The notes: generated from the letters alone by a model not told the origin. Shown: positions 25,985 to 37,888, counted from the stretch's first letter. The stretch: DNA of 44,290 bases from an uncultured Cocleimonas sp. (GCA_937929875.1 CALFUP010000039.1:1-44290); one strand, 5' to 3'. Translations and numbers: made by a program.

Positions 25985-28306
25985 CTAGAAGGTCAGTTGT
26001 TGAATATTTGCGTTTAAGCCAGGGCTTACTTCAATCATGAGTCTAATCGGTGGTCCAACGTAACGATTTACATCCTCTTCAAATAATTGATCAAAGTTTC
26101 CAATTTCTCCAATATCTGGTGCAGGTTGCTCTAATAATATTTTCCGGCCACCACGATTATCAAGTGCATATAAACGGAAATATTCATTTCCTCGTCTTGG
26201 TGAATTAGTGTAATTCCAAAGTAGAGATAGTTTGTTACGCATTCCTTTCTGTAAAGTAATAGGAGGAGAAATAGCAGATGTAGCTGTCTGTTGTGCCCAT
26301 CCTCTGATACCAGCACCACTTAAACCTGCTCTTTGTCTGACTTGCTGTTGTTGCGGTTCTAGATAGCTGTCCCATGTGGTTTGTGGAGCTGCTTGTACAA
26401 CTGGCGCATTTTGTTGCTGTGCACGCAACTGAGCTTGGGCTTGCTGTTGAGCCCTCTGTTGTTGAGCGAGTTGTTGCTGCCTTTGCGCTTGTTGTTGTTG
26501 TTGACGCTGCTGTTGCAATTGTCTCTGTCTAGCTTGTTGTTGCGCTTGAGCATTTGCATTATTTGTAACCGGCGGCACATAGGCTTTACGTGGAGCAACA
26601 TATGTCGATGGAGTACCAAGGTATTCCATTAATGCCGCATATTTTGGAGTCGATGGTTGTTGTAAGTGGTCTAACATACTGAAGAAGTTTCTTGGTTCAG
26701 GTTCACCGATACCATAATAATGTAACATTAAGCCACCACCAGATTGCTGCCATGTATTTAGAAACAATTGGTAAGCTTGATACATCCGTGGATCTTTTTG
26801 AGCACTCATAAATAAATTGAGTACTTCTGGATCTTTAACATCATGTGGAGGATCGTATCGGATTAAATGCTGCCCCGATTCATAAGCCACCATTTCTAGC
26901 CCATATTTATCTGCTAATGCTTTATTTGCAGCTAACTGTGATTTTAATAAAGGCATTGCCCCACCTTGTGGGCCATTAGGTAGCATACCGCCGTTTAATA
27001 TCTCTTGAAACAAACGAGATTTTCCGCCATCTGAATCTCTTGTCCAACCTTTTACAGTTGATCGAAACTCTTTTTTAGCGATGTAATCTCCAAAATAGGG
27101 ACCGATGCCAAAAGCGTCTATATGTCTTCCACAGCCATTTGCTGGTTTCCATAATGGACAATCTAAAATTTCTTTACCTACCCAGGGTACTGAATTTAAC
27201 GTTCCCACTGCACATTTAACGCGATTACGTTGGCCTCCAAACTCTTTTTTGAAGATTTGACACATTTGTACACTACGCATTGCATACCAATTTGCTGATA
27301 ACAACACCCTTCGCTTACCTTGTGGTACTTTTGGATAAGGAAACTTCCATATTCTATCGGCTTCACGTGCTGCGTAAGTTGCATTAGGAAATATCGAATT
27401 CCATACTTCATTAGAGAGTTCTACATAGACTTTCTGATTTTTACGTAAACGATTTTTAACCATACGCGCATACTTTTGCATATGATCATCACTCGCTTTA
27501 TAAGGAATACTTAACCATGGCGTAGCGTTGATTGCATTTGCTAAATCTACCATGCGTTCTGCAGGCACTCCCATATCGCCAGTGTAAAAAGCAGTACCTA
27601 TAGTTGCTCGCTCATTCCACTCAACAGCCGTATTAGCTCTAATATTAGACCAAGGCATAAAACGCATCGCATGCATGTCTCTTACGCGTGCAAGGTAATC
27701 TTTATTAAATACTTGTCTTTGATAGGTTTGTTCCATAGCTTTTGGAACAATGCGAATATTCCTAATATAATTGCCAGTTCTTCTGGGGTCAGTTCGGGTA
27801 ATTTGTAATTTTAAATTTCTTTTTGGTGACAACAAATCAAATTCTATATGACCTGGTCTTTGGTAACCCATTCTTAAATCACCACTTATCTTCATGATTC
27901 CTTCACCATCATACAAAACCACATAACGGCCTTTAGGGAAAAATTTAGATAACTTCCACGTAGCAGTTACACTGGTAAAAATAGGAGAATCTTGAGGACT
28001 AGGAAGTGATCTTACCCATCCGTTTCCATCTAATTGAAGTTGATCTTGTTCTTGAGAATTCAGAGATGTCTTCTTTGTACAACCAGGATCAATTGCTTGT
28101 TGAGCACGCCAGTCATATTCACATGATGTAAACCAACCCTTCGCACTTTTAAAAATATCAGTAAATGGAATTGAAGTTGTTAATTTACCCAAACCACCTA
28201 CATTGATACCTAATTTAGGGTTTTCACTATATCTAGCACTACTTGTTTGAATTGTAGAAATCACGATAGTGATAAGCACTAGGGATTTAATTAAACGAGA
28301 TAACAT
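25985..28306 (-). CDS. Secreted glycoside-hydrolase-like protein with a Gln-rich linker
   Basis: I do not recognise a named family. A signal peptide spans residues 1-24 (LVLITIVISTIQTSSA). Residues about 30-190 look like a beta-rich N-terminal domain. Residues 200-565 resemble a TIM-barrel glycosidase of the clan-A type, with YVELSNEVWNS (Asn299-Glu300) as a possible acid/base and MVAYESGQHL (Glu476) as a possible nucleophile. Residues about 587-657 are a low-complexity linker dominated by Gln, Arg and Ala. The last 115 residues are a probable beta-sandwich. Hydrolase activity is inference from these motifs. The gene stands alone between purE and ampG, with a repeat copy upstream. Confidence 0.6.
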   Translation of the reverse strand: MLSRLIKSLVLITIVISTIQTSSARYSENPKLGINVGGLGKLTTSIPFTDIFKSAKGWFTSCEYDWRAQQAIDPGCTKKTSLNSQEQDQLQLDGNGWVRSLPSPQDSPIFTSVTATWKLSKFFPKGRYVVLYDGEGIMKISGDLRMGYQRPGHIEFDLLSPKRNLKLQITRTDPRRTGNYIRNIRIVPKAMEQTYQRQVFNKDYLARVRDMHAMRFMPWSNIRANTAVEWNERATIGTAFYTGDMGVPAERMVDLANAINATPWLSIPYKASDDHMQKYARMVKNRLRKNQKVYVELSNEVWNSIFPNATYAAREADRIWKFPYPKVPQGKRRVLLSANWYAMRSVQMCQIFKKEFGGQRNRVKCAVGTLNSVPWVGKEILDCPLWKPANGCGRHIDAFGIGPYFGDYIAKKEFRSTVKGWTRDSDGGKSRLFQEILNGGMLPNGPQGGAMPLLKSQLAANKALADKYGLEMVAYESGQHLIRYDPPHDVKDPEVLNLFMSAQKDPRMYQAYQLFLNTWQQSGGGLMLHYYGIGEPEPRNFFSMLDHLQQPSTPKYAALMEYLGTPSTYVAPRKAYVPPVTNNANAQAQQQARQRQLQQQRQQQQQAQRQQQLAQQQRAQQQAQAQLRAQQQNAPVVQAAPQTTWDSYLEPQQQQVRQRAGLSGAGIRGWAQQTATSAISPPITLQKGMRNKLSLLWNYTNSPRRGNEYFRLYALDNRGGRKILLEQPAPDIGEIGNFDQLFEEDVNRYVGPPIRLMIEVSPGLNANIQQLTF

Positions 28307-28482
28307 TCTTCTTACTCCTTGAAAACTCTTTGTTTTTTAGCAATCCTATGCTTAAAACCATGATATTTTTAGCATTTTTTTGAGCTTAACTGTAAATAAC
28401 TATTTTCGCAAACAGCCATAGTGGTTAAGTAGTCTTGAATTCAGATAAATGGCTTTATAAGCTTAAAAACAACTTTAAAAGC

Positions 28483-28500
28483 ACACCCCCCCCACTTTTT
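28483..28500 (-). repeat. G-tract repeat, copy 9
   Basis: AAAAAGTGGGGGGGGTGT on the minus strand, one G longer than usual, followed by GCTTTTAAA. It lies between ampG and the secreted glycosidase-like gene, in the sense direction of both. Confidence 0.82.
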
Positions 28501-28560
28501 AACCTATTTCGCGAGACTAAATTTTTAAGTTACTCTAAGTGGTAAACTATTGACTATAGT

Positions 28561-30114
28561 TCATTCTCTTAGTTCTAGTTTCTTTCCAGCTATTACGATT
28601 AAGAGTAATACTGGTAAGCCTATGAGGGCGGTAATTAGGAAAAACTTAGAATATCCAATGCCCTCCACCATCATGCCAGAATATCCTCCAAGCATTTTTG
28701 GAATAAACACCATCAGTGAACTAAATAAGGCATATTGCATTGCGGTAAATTTGATATTGGTTAGACTTGATAAAAAGGCTACGAAAGCAGCACTAGCAAG
28801 CCCAGCAGATAAATTATCGGCTGATATCACTAGGTATAACATTGGTAAGTTATAGCCAATTTGGGCCAAAAGCATAAACAATAAATTTGTTAGCGCGGAT
28901 AAAAGTGCACCTAGAAATAATATCTTCAGCACACCAAATCGCACTGATAACAAGCCACCTAAAAATCCACCCGCTATAGTCATCAATAAACCAAACGTTT
29001 TTACTACGCTGGCTATTTCGTTCTTTGAATAACCAAGATCTTGATAGAAAAGATTAGCGACTATTCCCATAACAATGTCTGATACACGATAAAAACCTAT
29101 TAGAGCTAAAATCAATATGGCTAACTTGAGTCCATATCGATTAAAGAAATCGAGAATCGGCGTGACATAAGTATCTATTGCCATTTCTCTTTTCACGATA
29201 CCCGTTTTTATTTGTAATACACCAAGTCCTACTGCAACCATAATTGCTGAGACAAGTCTTAGTGTCTCAATGATAAAACCTGCTAACTGCTTATTTGCAA
29301 ATACATCAGTTAATATCTCTTTTAAACCTTTAGCAATATCGCTGCTAAAATAGAAAACAGCTATAAATCCACTAATGCTTATTGCAAATAATAGTAAAAA
29401 TCGAAGATAGTCATTACCTGAATAATGAGCTTCTGCTTTACTTGCAACGGGTTCCTGGATTAATAATGTCGTTACCACACCAACCAACATAACTACAGCC
29501 ATTAATGAGTAGCTGTACTGCCAAGCTTGATAGTTATAACTACCTTTGTCTGAACCAAAATAACTTGCAAGATATAAAGCACCCGCTCCAGCTACCAACA
29601 TACCAATTCGATAACCTGCAATATACGTTGATGACATCAATGTCTGTAAATTTGTATTCGCTGATTCAATACGATAAGCATCAATAACAACGTCTTGAGT
29701 CGCCGATGAAAAACCCAATAACACAGCTGCCATTGCCATCAAGGTTAAACTTCTAGGATTTGTTGGGTCCGTTTGAGCCATCCAGAGGATAGCTATAATA
29801 ATTGCTATTTGTGACAGTAGCATCCAGCTTCGTCTACGTCCTAGGAGCTTTGTTATATAGGGAATTGGCAATTTATCAACTAACGGCGCCCAAACGAATT
29901 TAAAAGAATAGCCTAAAGCTGCCCAACTAAAAAATGTGACCGAAGATTTGCTGACACCCGCTTCTCGAAGCCATAGACCCAATGAAGAAAATATAAGTAA
30001 AATAGGAACCCCAGCCGAAAAGCCAAGGAATAACATAGTAATAACACGTGGATGTTTGAATGCCTTTATAGTTTCTAACCAGCTACGGTTCTGTAGGCTT
30101 GCTGATTCAGTCAT
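28561..30114 (-). CDS. ampG: AmpG-family muropeptide permease (MFS)
   Basis: Major-facilitator permease importing anhydro-muropeptides for cell-wall recycling. Diagnostic segments are FSAGVPILLIFSSLGLWLREAGVS, the loop WAPLVDKLPIPYITKLLGRRRSWML and FSSATQDVVIDAYRIE. About twelve to fourteen hydrophobic segments span 517 residues, slightly more than the E. coli protein. The best match in memory is AmpG, although several AmpG paralogues exist in marine gammaproteobacteria, so the exact substrate is not certain. Repeat copies flank the gene on both sides (28483 and 30176), both in the sense direction. Confidence 0.82.
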   Translation of the reverse strand: MTESASLQNRSWLETIKAFKHPRVITMLFLGFSAGVPILLIFSSLGLWLREAGVSKSSVTFFSWAALGYSFKFVWAPLVDKLPIPYITKLLGRRRSWMLLSQIAIIIAILWMAQTDPTNPRSLTLMAMAAVLLGFSSATQDVVIDAYRIESANTNLQTLMSSTYIAGYRIGMLVAGAGALYLASYFGSDKGSYNYQAWQYSYSLMAVVMLVGVVTTLLIQEPVASKAEAHYSGNDYLRFLLLFAISISGFIAVFYFSSDIAKGLKEILTDVFANKQLAGFIIETLRLVSAIMVAVGLGVLQIKTGIVKREMAIDTYVTPILDFFNRYGLKLAILILALIGFYRVSDIVMGIVANLFYQDLGYSKNEIASVVKTFGLLMTIAGGFLGGLLSVRFGVLKILFLGALLSALTNLLFMLLAQIGYNLPMLYLVISADNLSAGLASAAFVAFLSSLTNIKFTAMQYALFSSLMVFIPKMLGGYSGMMVEGIGYSKFFLITALIGLPVLLLIVIAGKKLELRE

Positions 30115-30175
30115 AAACTTAATTATCTATTGATTAGCATTTGGTGTCTTTTACTAAATAACAATATTAAAAAGG

Positions 30176-30192
30176 ACACCCCCCCACTTTTT
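30176..30192 (-). repeat. G-tract repeat, copy 10
   Basis: AAAAAGTGGGGGGGTGT on the minus strand, followed by CCTTTTTAA. The flanking AAAAAG and CTTTTT could pair and put the G-tract in a loop. It lies between xthA and ampG. Confidence 0.85.
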
Positions 30193-30243
30193 AACGGTTT
30201 TTAAGTTAATTATTATTTAGAGAGTTTGTTTGTACATACCTGC

Positions 30244-31020
30244 TTATGTTTTTTGCAACTGATAATCGTAATCAATAATCAAAGGTGCATGATCAGAAAA
30301 TCGTTCATCTTTATACACTTCTGTTTTAAGCACAGTACCTTTTAAACTCGGAGTTAATATATGGTAATCAATACGCCATCCTGTGTTATTAGCATAAGCT
30401 TGTCCACGATTTGACCACCAAGTATAAGCATGCTCTTCTTGTTCAACTTCTCTAAAAGCATCTACAAAGCCAACTTCATCAAATAAGGTATCTAACCAAG
30501 CTCTTTCTTCTGGCAAGAAACCTGAATTTTTCTTATTGCCTTTCCAATTACGGATATCTTCATTTTTGTGAGCTATGTTCCAATCACCACAAATAATGCA
30601 ATCTCTACCTGATGCTTTCATCGCTTCCATTTTTTCCATGAAAAAATCCATCATGCGATATTTAAATACCTGGCGTTCTTCTTTTGCAGAACCTGAAGGA
30701 AGATAAAGAGATATTACACTGAGGTTACCAAAACGAGCCTCTAGATAGCGACCTTCTGAATCAAATTCTTCGTGCCCCATCCCAATTATTAACTCATCAG
30801 GTTCCGTTTTACAATATAACGCGGTCCCACTATAGCCTTTCTTAATTGCATCATGATAATAAGCATGATTAGGATGATACATAGGATCTTCTAATTGATG
30901 AACCTGAGCTTTCGTTTCTTGAATACAAACGACATCAGCATTTTGTGTTTCAAGCCAATCAAAGAATCCTTTCTTTGCAGCAGCTCTAATGCCGTTTGTA
31001 TTTGCAGTAATTATTTTCAT
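30244..31020 (-). CDS. xthA: Exodeoxyribonuclease III / AP endonuclease
   Basis: Base-excision-repair nuclease of the EEP fold. The catalytic residues are present: Asn near the start (TANTNGIRAA), Glu35 in IQETKAQ, Asp146 and Asn148 in CGDWNIAHK, the Asp in GWRIDYHIL, and the terminal FSDHAPLIIDYD. It resembles the branch that includes Pseudomonas Crc, but Crc lacks several of these catalytic residues, so this copy should be an active nuclease. Length 258 is normal. It follows gyrB on the same strand after 53 bases and may be read through from it. Confidence 0.9.
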   Translation of the reverse strand: MKIITANTNGIRAAAKKGFFDWLETQNADVVCIQETKAQVHQLEDPMYHPNHAYYHDAIKKGYSGTALYCKTEPDELIIGMGHEEFDSEGRYLEARFGNLSVISLYLPSGSAKEERQVFKYRMMDFFMEKMEAMKASGRDCIICGDWNIAHKNEDIRNWKGNKKNSGFLPEERAWLDTLFDEVGFVDAFREVEQEEHAYTWWSNRGQAYANNTGWRIDYHILTPSLKGTVLKTEVYKDERFSDHAPLIIDYDYQLQKT

Positions 31021-31073
31021 TTATTCTTTTAAATCAATTAGATATTGGTATTTTTATATGAATTTAAATCTTA

Positions 31074-33545
<2,472 letters not shown>

Positions 33546-33651
33546 TTATTTAAACATATAGAAAAACAGTTATTTTTCGTCACTAAATTCAGCACAGAAT
33601 TATACACTACTTGTAAAAAAATGTACGTAGATTGATTTGACCCTTTTCATT

Positions 33652-34740
33652 TTATTCTGTCGTGAAAACACCATGTTTCACGTGAAACACTTTGGAAGTA
33701 ATACCACTAATATTTATATTATTTGTACTAGTTATTATAATTTGTTTATTAATCATAGATAAGTAATTGAGTAGAATTTCCCTATTCTCAGAATCAAGTT
33801 CAGCTGCTAGATCATCAATGAGGAGAATTCCTTCCCCCGTATCTGTTTTGGAAATACTGTTACTTTGAGATAGTAATAGGCAAATAGCTAATAATTTAAG
33901 TTGGCCACGGGATGCGCTTTCTACTGCAGGTGATGAATTCATAAGGATATTAAAATCAGCACGATGTGAACCAGCAGTAGTTCTTTTAACTTTCATCTCA
34001 TAATTTTGTTTATCTTTGTAATACGAAAGTAAAGATTCTGTATCTAACTCTAGATCCTTAGGAAATCCGGTTTTTAATTCTAAATCAATTTTTATATTTT
34101 TTAACAGAGATTTAGAAATCTCATCTACTATCGGTTGTAATAACTGCAGCACTTGCTGTCTGTATTGTATTAGTTCAGGTTGTAACTGCACTAATTCAAT
34201 GGTCCATTTTTCTAAAGAATAAGCATGTTTTGGAGATTTTAAACATATATTTCGTTGACGTAAAATATGCTGATATTTTTTCCATTTAGAAAGGAAGTCA
34301 GGAAAAATATAAAAAGCAATCCAATCTAAAAAAGATCTACGGACCGCTGGGGATCCAGTAATTAAATCAATAGAATTTGGATGTATTACAGTGATAGGCA
34401 AGTATGAGCTTAATTCTGCTTGTGTATAGACATCTTGTTTATTAATTCTTATTTTTGTTTTGTGTCTGTTTTTTTCAATTCCAATTTGTGAGGTTGTATT
34501 AGAATCTTTTCCAAATACGGTAGATGCACTTACGAGTATTGTAGAACTACCTTCAGAAATAACTTCATCGATATGAGATGTTCTAAATGAACGGCCTTTT
34601 GATAAAATATTAAGAGCTTCAAGTAAACTGGTTTTACCAGAAGCATTAGGACCAACAATAATATTAAAATCAGGTGTTAAATTAAGAGATGCAGATTGTA
34701 TTGATCGACAACTCTGTAAGGTAATATTTTTTATCCACAT
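33652..34740 (-). CDS. recF: DNA replication and repair protein RecF
   Basis: SMC-like ATPase that helps load RecA at gaps. Walker A is GPNASGKTS (residues 30-38), the ABC signature is SRGQLKLLAICLLLSQ, and Walker B is ILLIDDLAAELDSENR. Length 362 is normal. Two replication-associated sites are embedded in its coding sequence: a perfect DnaA box spanning the start codon and a perfect parS palindrome near the stop, encoding HVKHG. The gap to dnaN upstream is 89 bases and holds a repeat copy, whereas these two genes are usually nearly contiguous. Confidence 0.96.
   Translation of the reverse strand: MWIKNITLQSCRSIQSASLNLTPDFNIIVGPNASGKTSLLEALNILSKGRSFRTSHIDEVISEGSSTILVSASTVFGKDSNTTSQIGIEKNRHKTKIRINKQDVYTQAELSSYLPITVIHPNSIDLITGSPAVRRSFLDWIAFYIFPDFLSKWKKYQHILRQRNICLKSPKHAYSLEKWTIELVQLQPELIQYRQQVLQLLQPIVDEISKSLLKNIKIDLELKTGFPKDLELDTESLLSYYKDKQNYEMKVKRTTAGSHRADFNILMNSSPAVESASRGQLKLLAICLLLSQSNSISKTDTGEGILLIDDLAAELDSENREILLNYLSMINKQIIITSTNNINISGITSKVFHVKHGVFTTE
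33674..33689. promoter_or_regulatory. parS: parS site (ParB-binding centromere sequence)
   Basis: TGTTTCACGTGAAACA is a perfect 16-bp palindrome and equals the widely conserved chromosomal parS consensus. It lies within the last codons of recF, about 2.5 kb from the dnaA-dnaN gap. ParB would bind here to organise and segregate the origin region. Confidence 0.9.
34731..34739 (+). promoter_or_regulatory. DnaA box over the recF start codon
   Basis: TTATCCACA, a perfect DnaA box, overlaps codons 1-3 of recF. Binding of DnaA here could affect recF translation or transcription start, or it may be coincidental with the Met-Trp-Ile-Lys codons. Confidence 0.45.
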
Positions 34741-34753
34741 AAGAACAAAAAGT

Positions 34754-34770
34754 ACACCCCCCCACTTTTT
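34754..34770 (-). repeat. G-tract repeat, copy 11, inside the dnaN-recF operon
   Basis: AAAAAGTGGGGGGGTGT on the minus strand, followed by ACTTTTT. The ends AAAAAGT and ACTTTTT are perfectly complementary over seven bases with the G-tract as loop, which makes this the clearest hairpin version. It is only 13 bases upstream of the recF start. Confidence 0.87.
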
Positions 34771-34829
34771 GATACTTTTAGGGGGAATGATTTCATAATT
34801 AAATAATAACTAAATTATAAATAGATTAA

Positions 34830-35933
34830 TTAAAGTCTTATTGGCATGACGACATATCTTGTTTGAGTATCATCTGGTGAATGTAAAAGTGCACTTGTAT
34901 CAGGAGATGATAATTCTAGTTTTACAGTATCGCCTTCTAAGTGATTAACTGCCTCTAGAAGATAAGTCACATTGAACCCTATTTCGAATGTATCACCAGA
35001 ATAATTTATATCGATTTCTTCTTCCGCACTTTCGTTTTCGGGGTTATTACTGTGAAGAGTCATCGTACCATTTTGTAAACGTAGACGAATACCACGGAAT
35101 TTTTCATTTGACAAGATGGAAACTCTAGCAAGTGTATTTTTAAATTGATCTCTATCCAACTCGATAGTATGAGAACAATTACTTGGAATCGCAGCTTGAT
35201 AGTCAGGATATTTTCCATCAATTAATTTAGATGTAAATCGAATATTATCTTTGTTAACTCGAATATGGTTTTCACTAATTTGTAAGGTTACAGGTAATTC
35301 ACTACTAACATCTAATAAACGTGATAGCTCGAGAATACCTTTTCTGGGAACAATAATTTTAATATCTTTTTCACTTCGATCATTTAATGTTAGTTCAGAA
35401 ACAGCCAAACGATGTCCATCAGTTGAAACAGATGACAGTTTATCGTTATTTAATTCAAGCAATAAACCATTGAGGTAATATCTCACATCTTGATTTGCCA
35501 TTGAAAAAGACACTTTTTCTAATAATAATTTGAATTTATTTTCAGGAATCGTGATTTCATTTTGAATAGGAATGTCATCTAGCAGAGGATATTCATCTGC
35601 AGGTAAAGTGGCTAATTCAAAACGACTTCTTTGACCTTTTATGTTGAGTCGGTCACTGTCAGTTTCAAAAATAACAAAACAGTCAGCTGGCAATGCTTTA
35701 CATATTTCAAATAACTTTCTTGCAGGTGCTGTAACCTGGCCTGGTTCTTCAGCTTGGTTTGGAAATTCAGATGATAATTCAATTTCTAAATCTGTACCAA
35801 CCAGTTTAAGACTGTCTTCGGTTGCGTGAATTAAGATGTTCTCTAAAATTTTACTCGTGTGTTTTTTTTCAACTGCTCCAACCACATGGGTTAATTGCTC
35901 AAGTAACGTTTCTTTAGAAATAGTAAGTTTCAT
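34830..35933 (-). CDS. dnaN: DNA polymerase III beta sliding clamp
   Basis: Ring-shaped processivity clamp of three repeated domains. It starts MKLTISKETLLEQLTHVVGAVEKKHTSKILENILI and contains FELATLPADEYPLLDD, NGLLLELNNDKLSSVSTDGHRLAVSE and the canonical C-terminus TRYVVMPIRL that forms part of the partner-binding pocket. The length of 367 is normal. Second gene of the dnaA series. The 291-base gap to dnaA is unusually long and AT-rich and contains two DnaA boxes. Confidence 0.98.
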   Translation of the reverse strand: MKLTISKETLLEQLTHVVGAVEKKHTSKILENILIHATEDSLKLVGTDLEIELSSEFPNQAEEPGQVTAPARKLFEICKALPADCFVIFETDSDRLNIKGQRSRFELATLPADEYPLLDDIPIQNEITIPENKFKLLLEKVSFSMANQDVRYYLNGLLLELNNDKLSSVSTDGHRLAVSELTLNDRSEKDIKIIVPRKGILELSRLLDVSSELPVTLQISENHIRVNKDNIRFTSKLIDGKYPDYQAAIPSNCSHTIELDRDQFKNTLARVSILSNEKFRGIRLRLQNGTMTLHSNNPENESAEEEIDINYSGDTFEIGFNVTYLLEAVNHLEGDTVKLELSSPDTSALLHSPDDTQTRYVVMPIRL

Positions 35934-36109
35934 AATTTTTGTTCAATGTTATGTTGTTTATATTATATATATATTAAAAGATAATAGTAATAATAAGGGT
36001 CAATAAAAAAACTGAGTAACTATTAAATATAGTTATTTATCAAATACTTAATAGAATAAATCGCTGTATATAATCAATGTAAAACTCTTCTATGTTTATG
36101 TGTATCAAT

Positions 36110-36118
36110 TGTGGATAA
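36110..36118 (-). promoter_or_regulatory. DnaA box
   Basis: TTATCCACA on the minus strand, an exact consensus match in the dnaN-dnaA gap. Confidence 0.7.
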
Positions 36119-36144
36119 GTCTTAGTTGTAAAACTGCTAAAAAG

Positions 36145-36153
36145 TTATCCACA
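36145..36153 (+). promoter_or_regulatory. DnaA box
   Basis: TTATCCACA, an exact consensus match facing the box at 36110. Confidence 0.7.
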
Positions 36154-36224
36154 GCTTTTAATAAATTTTATACCAACTTTAATCACTGCTTATTAAAGAT
36201 GATTTACCTCAAAAAAAGAGGTTT

Positions 36225-37592
36225 TTATCTGGTCAATGTTCGTTCTAAAATCCTGTAACTTTCATCTAAAGTGGTATCTTCTGTTCGTAATTCTTTTATT
36301 TTCTTACAGGCATGAATAACAGTTGTATGATCTCTATTTCCAAAATAAGTCCCTATTTCTGGAAGACTGTGGTTTGTTAATTCTTTAGATAGACTCATTG
36401 CTACTTGTCTTGGTCTTGCTATTGAACGTGTGCGTCTTTTAGAGTCCAGATCAGATGTTTTAATATCATAATGTTGAGCTACTGTCTTTTTTATATTATC
36501 GACAGTGACCATTTTATCTTGACTTGCCAGTTGATCACGAAGTGCATCATGAACAAAATCTAGTGTAATATCAGTACGTTGATGTAAACGTAGGCTTGCT
36601 AATACACGCTGTAAAGCACCTTCTAAATCGCGCACATTCGAACGAAAACGTTTCGCAATGAAAAAAGCAGCATCTTTAGGCAATGTTAAATGATATTGCT
36701 CCACCTTAGAGGTTAAAATAGCTACACGTGTTTCTAGTTCAGGTGGTTCAATTTCAACGGTAAGGCCCCAATTAAGACGTGACCGTAAACGATCATCTAT
36801 GCCTTCAACATCTCTAGGATATCGATCACTGGTCAATATTATTTGCTTTTGGCCTTCTAACAAAGCATTGAAAGTGTGAAAAAATTCTTCGACTGATCTA
36901 TTTTTTCCTGCAAAGAATTGAATATCGTCAATGAGTAAAGCATCGACTGTTCGATAATACACTTTAAACTGATCGATACTATTGGTTCTCAACGCAGTAA
37001 TCATATCGTTTACAAAGCGTTCAGAATGAAGATAAACCACTTTTGCAGATGGATTATTTTCACGGATTTTATTGCCAATGGCATGCATCAGATGGGTTTT
37101 ACCAAGACCAACACCACCATAGATAAACAAAGGGTTATATGATTTACCAGGGTTTTCACCAACTTGCATAGCAGATGCGACGGCTAATTGATTGGATTTA
37201 CCTTCGACAAAGTTATCAAAGGTCATTGTTGTATTTAGATTATTAGTAAAACTTTTTTGGTTTATCACTGGATCGGGCTTGGATACGGCTTCAGTTCTAT
37301 TGACAGGTTTTTTAGATTCTATGTTTGATGTAGGCGCCGTCTCATAAGGTAGTGTGTCTCCTGCTCCTATCTGTAATAAGACTTGGACATTGCCACCATC
37401 CGAGATGAGTTTAATTTTTTCTTTGATATTATCTAAATGATGATCTTTAACGTGTTGGTATACAAAAGTATTAGGTGCAAGTAATACTAAAATATTATCA
37501 TGCTGGGTACCATGTAAAGTTCGTAACCAAGTATTAATTTCTTGATCCGTAAGCTCTGATTCTAATTTATTGAGGCATTGTTGCCAGAGCAT
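36225..37592 (-). CDS. dnaA: Chromosomal replication initiator DnaA
   Basis: AAA+ initiator that melts oriC. Domain I is [26 protein letters not shown]; a variable linker (about 85-120) follows. Domain III has Walker A GGVGLGKT at 159-166, Walker [12 protein letters not shown] and sensor motif [20 protein letters not shown]. Domain IV carries the DNA-binding signature, including [19 protein letters not shown], which contacts the DnaA box. Length 455. A strong AGGAG (complement of 37602-37606) lies nine bases before the ATG. It leads the minus-strand series dnaA-dnaN-recF-gyrB and is divergent from rpmH. Confidence 0.98.
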   Translation of the reverse strand: MLWQQCLNKLESELTDQEINTWLRTLHGTQHDNILVLLAPNTFVYQHVKDHHLDNIKEKIKLISDGGNVQVLLQIGAGDTLPYETAPTSNIESKKPVNRTEAVSKPDPVINQKSFTNNLNTTMTFDNFVEGKSNQLAVASAMQVGENPGKSYNPLFIYGGVGLGKTHLMHAIGNKIRENNPSAKVVYLHSERFVNDMITALRTNSIDQFKVYYRTVDALLIDDIQFFAGKNRSVEEFFHTFNALLEGQKQIILTSDRYPRDVEGIDDRLRSRLNWGLTVEIEPPELETRVAILTSKVEQYHLTLPKDAAFFIAKRFRSNVRDLEGALQRVLASLRLHQRTDITLDFVHDALRDQLASQDKMVTVDNIKKTVAQHYDIKTSDLDSKRRTRSIARPRQVAMSLSKELTNHSLPEIGTYFGNRDHTTVIHACKKIKELRTEDTTLDESYRILERTLTR

Positions 37593-37817
37593 TACTTAAG
37601 ACTCCTGTCGTTAAATTAACACAGTAAGGAAATAACCTTAAAATTTTAATTTTGTAGTAGTAAGGTGATTCATTGAGTTTTTAGTATAGCTACTGGGGGG
37701 TAGGAATCTAAGCAGTATGAATCAATATAATATGATATAAAGTACGGAAAAATAACGCTATGTGAAAGACGTTATGATGAGTAAAATATACAAGTAAATA
37801 TTACTGCTTTTTGTAAG

Positions 37818-37826
37818 TTATCCACA
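37818..37826 (+). promoter_or_regulatory. DnaA box upstream of dnaA
   Basis: TTATCCACA, a perfect match 226 bases upstream of dnaA. It could serve origin function, dnaA autoregulation, or both. Confidence 0.65.
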
Positions 37827-37859
37827 AGCAGTATTTTGAGTAAAAATATAATAAATACT

Positions 37860-37888
37860 TTGACATTTGACACGTTTTAGCGTATTTT
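37860..37888 (+). promoter_or_regulatory. Possible promoter for rpmH
   Basis: A perfect -35 TTGACA (37860-37865) is followed after 17 bases by TATTTT (37883-37888), which matches four of six -10 bases. This would give a leader of roughly 110 bases before rpmH. Confidence 0.35.

Larger units (their letters stand above)
35934..36224. other. oriC: Candidate oriC between dnaN and dnaA
   Basis: A 291-base AT-rich gap. Two perfect DnaA boxes in opposite orientation lie at 36110-36118 (TGTGGATAA) and 36145-36153 (TTATCCACA), 26 bases apart. About 100 bases away, towards dnaN, is a stretch of nearly pure A and T (around 35953-35993) suitable as an unwinding element. Whether this or the dnaA-rpmH gap is the functional origin cannot be settled by reading. 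Confidence 0.45.

Noticed and set aside
26359-26632. ORFs in other frames of the Gln-rich linker of the secreted protein
   Set aside because: The low-complexity CAA/CAG repeats lack stops in several frames, giving Leu-rich or Asn-rich artefacts.
30244-31020. Exonuclease III homologue as the catabolite regulator Crc
   Set aside because: The catalytic Glu, Asp, Asn and terminal Asp-His are all present, whereas Crc has lost several of them.
36206-36226. Hairpin ACCTC-A7-GAGGT at the end of dnaA as a terminator
   Set aside because: The T-run follows on the plus strand, where no gene is transcribed towards it, and the stem has only five pairs. On the dnaA strand no T-run follows.
37691-37704. 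G-tract near dnaA as another copy of the repeat
   Set aside because: The context TACTGGGGGGTAGG lacks both the AAAAAGT lead and the TGT tail.
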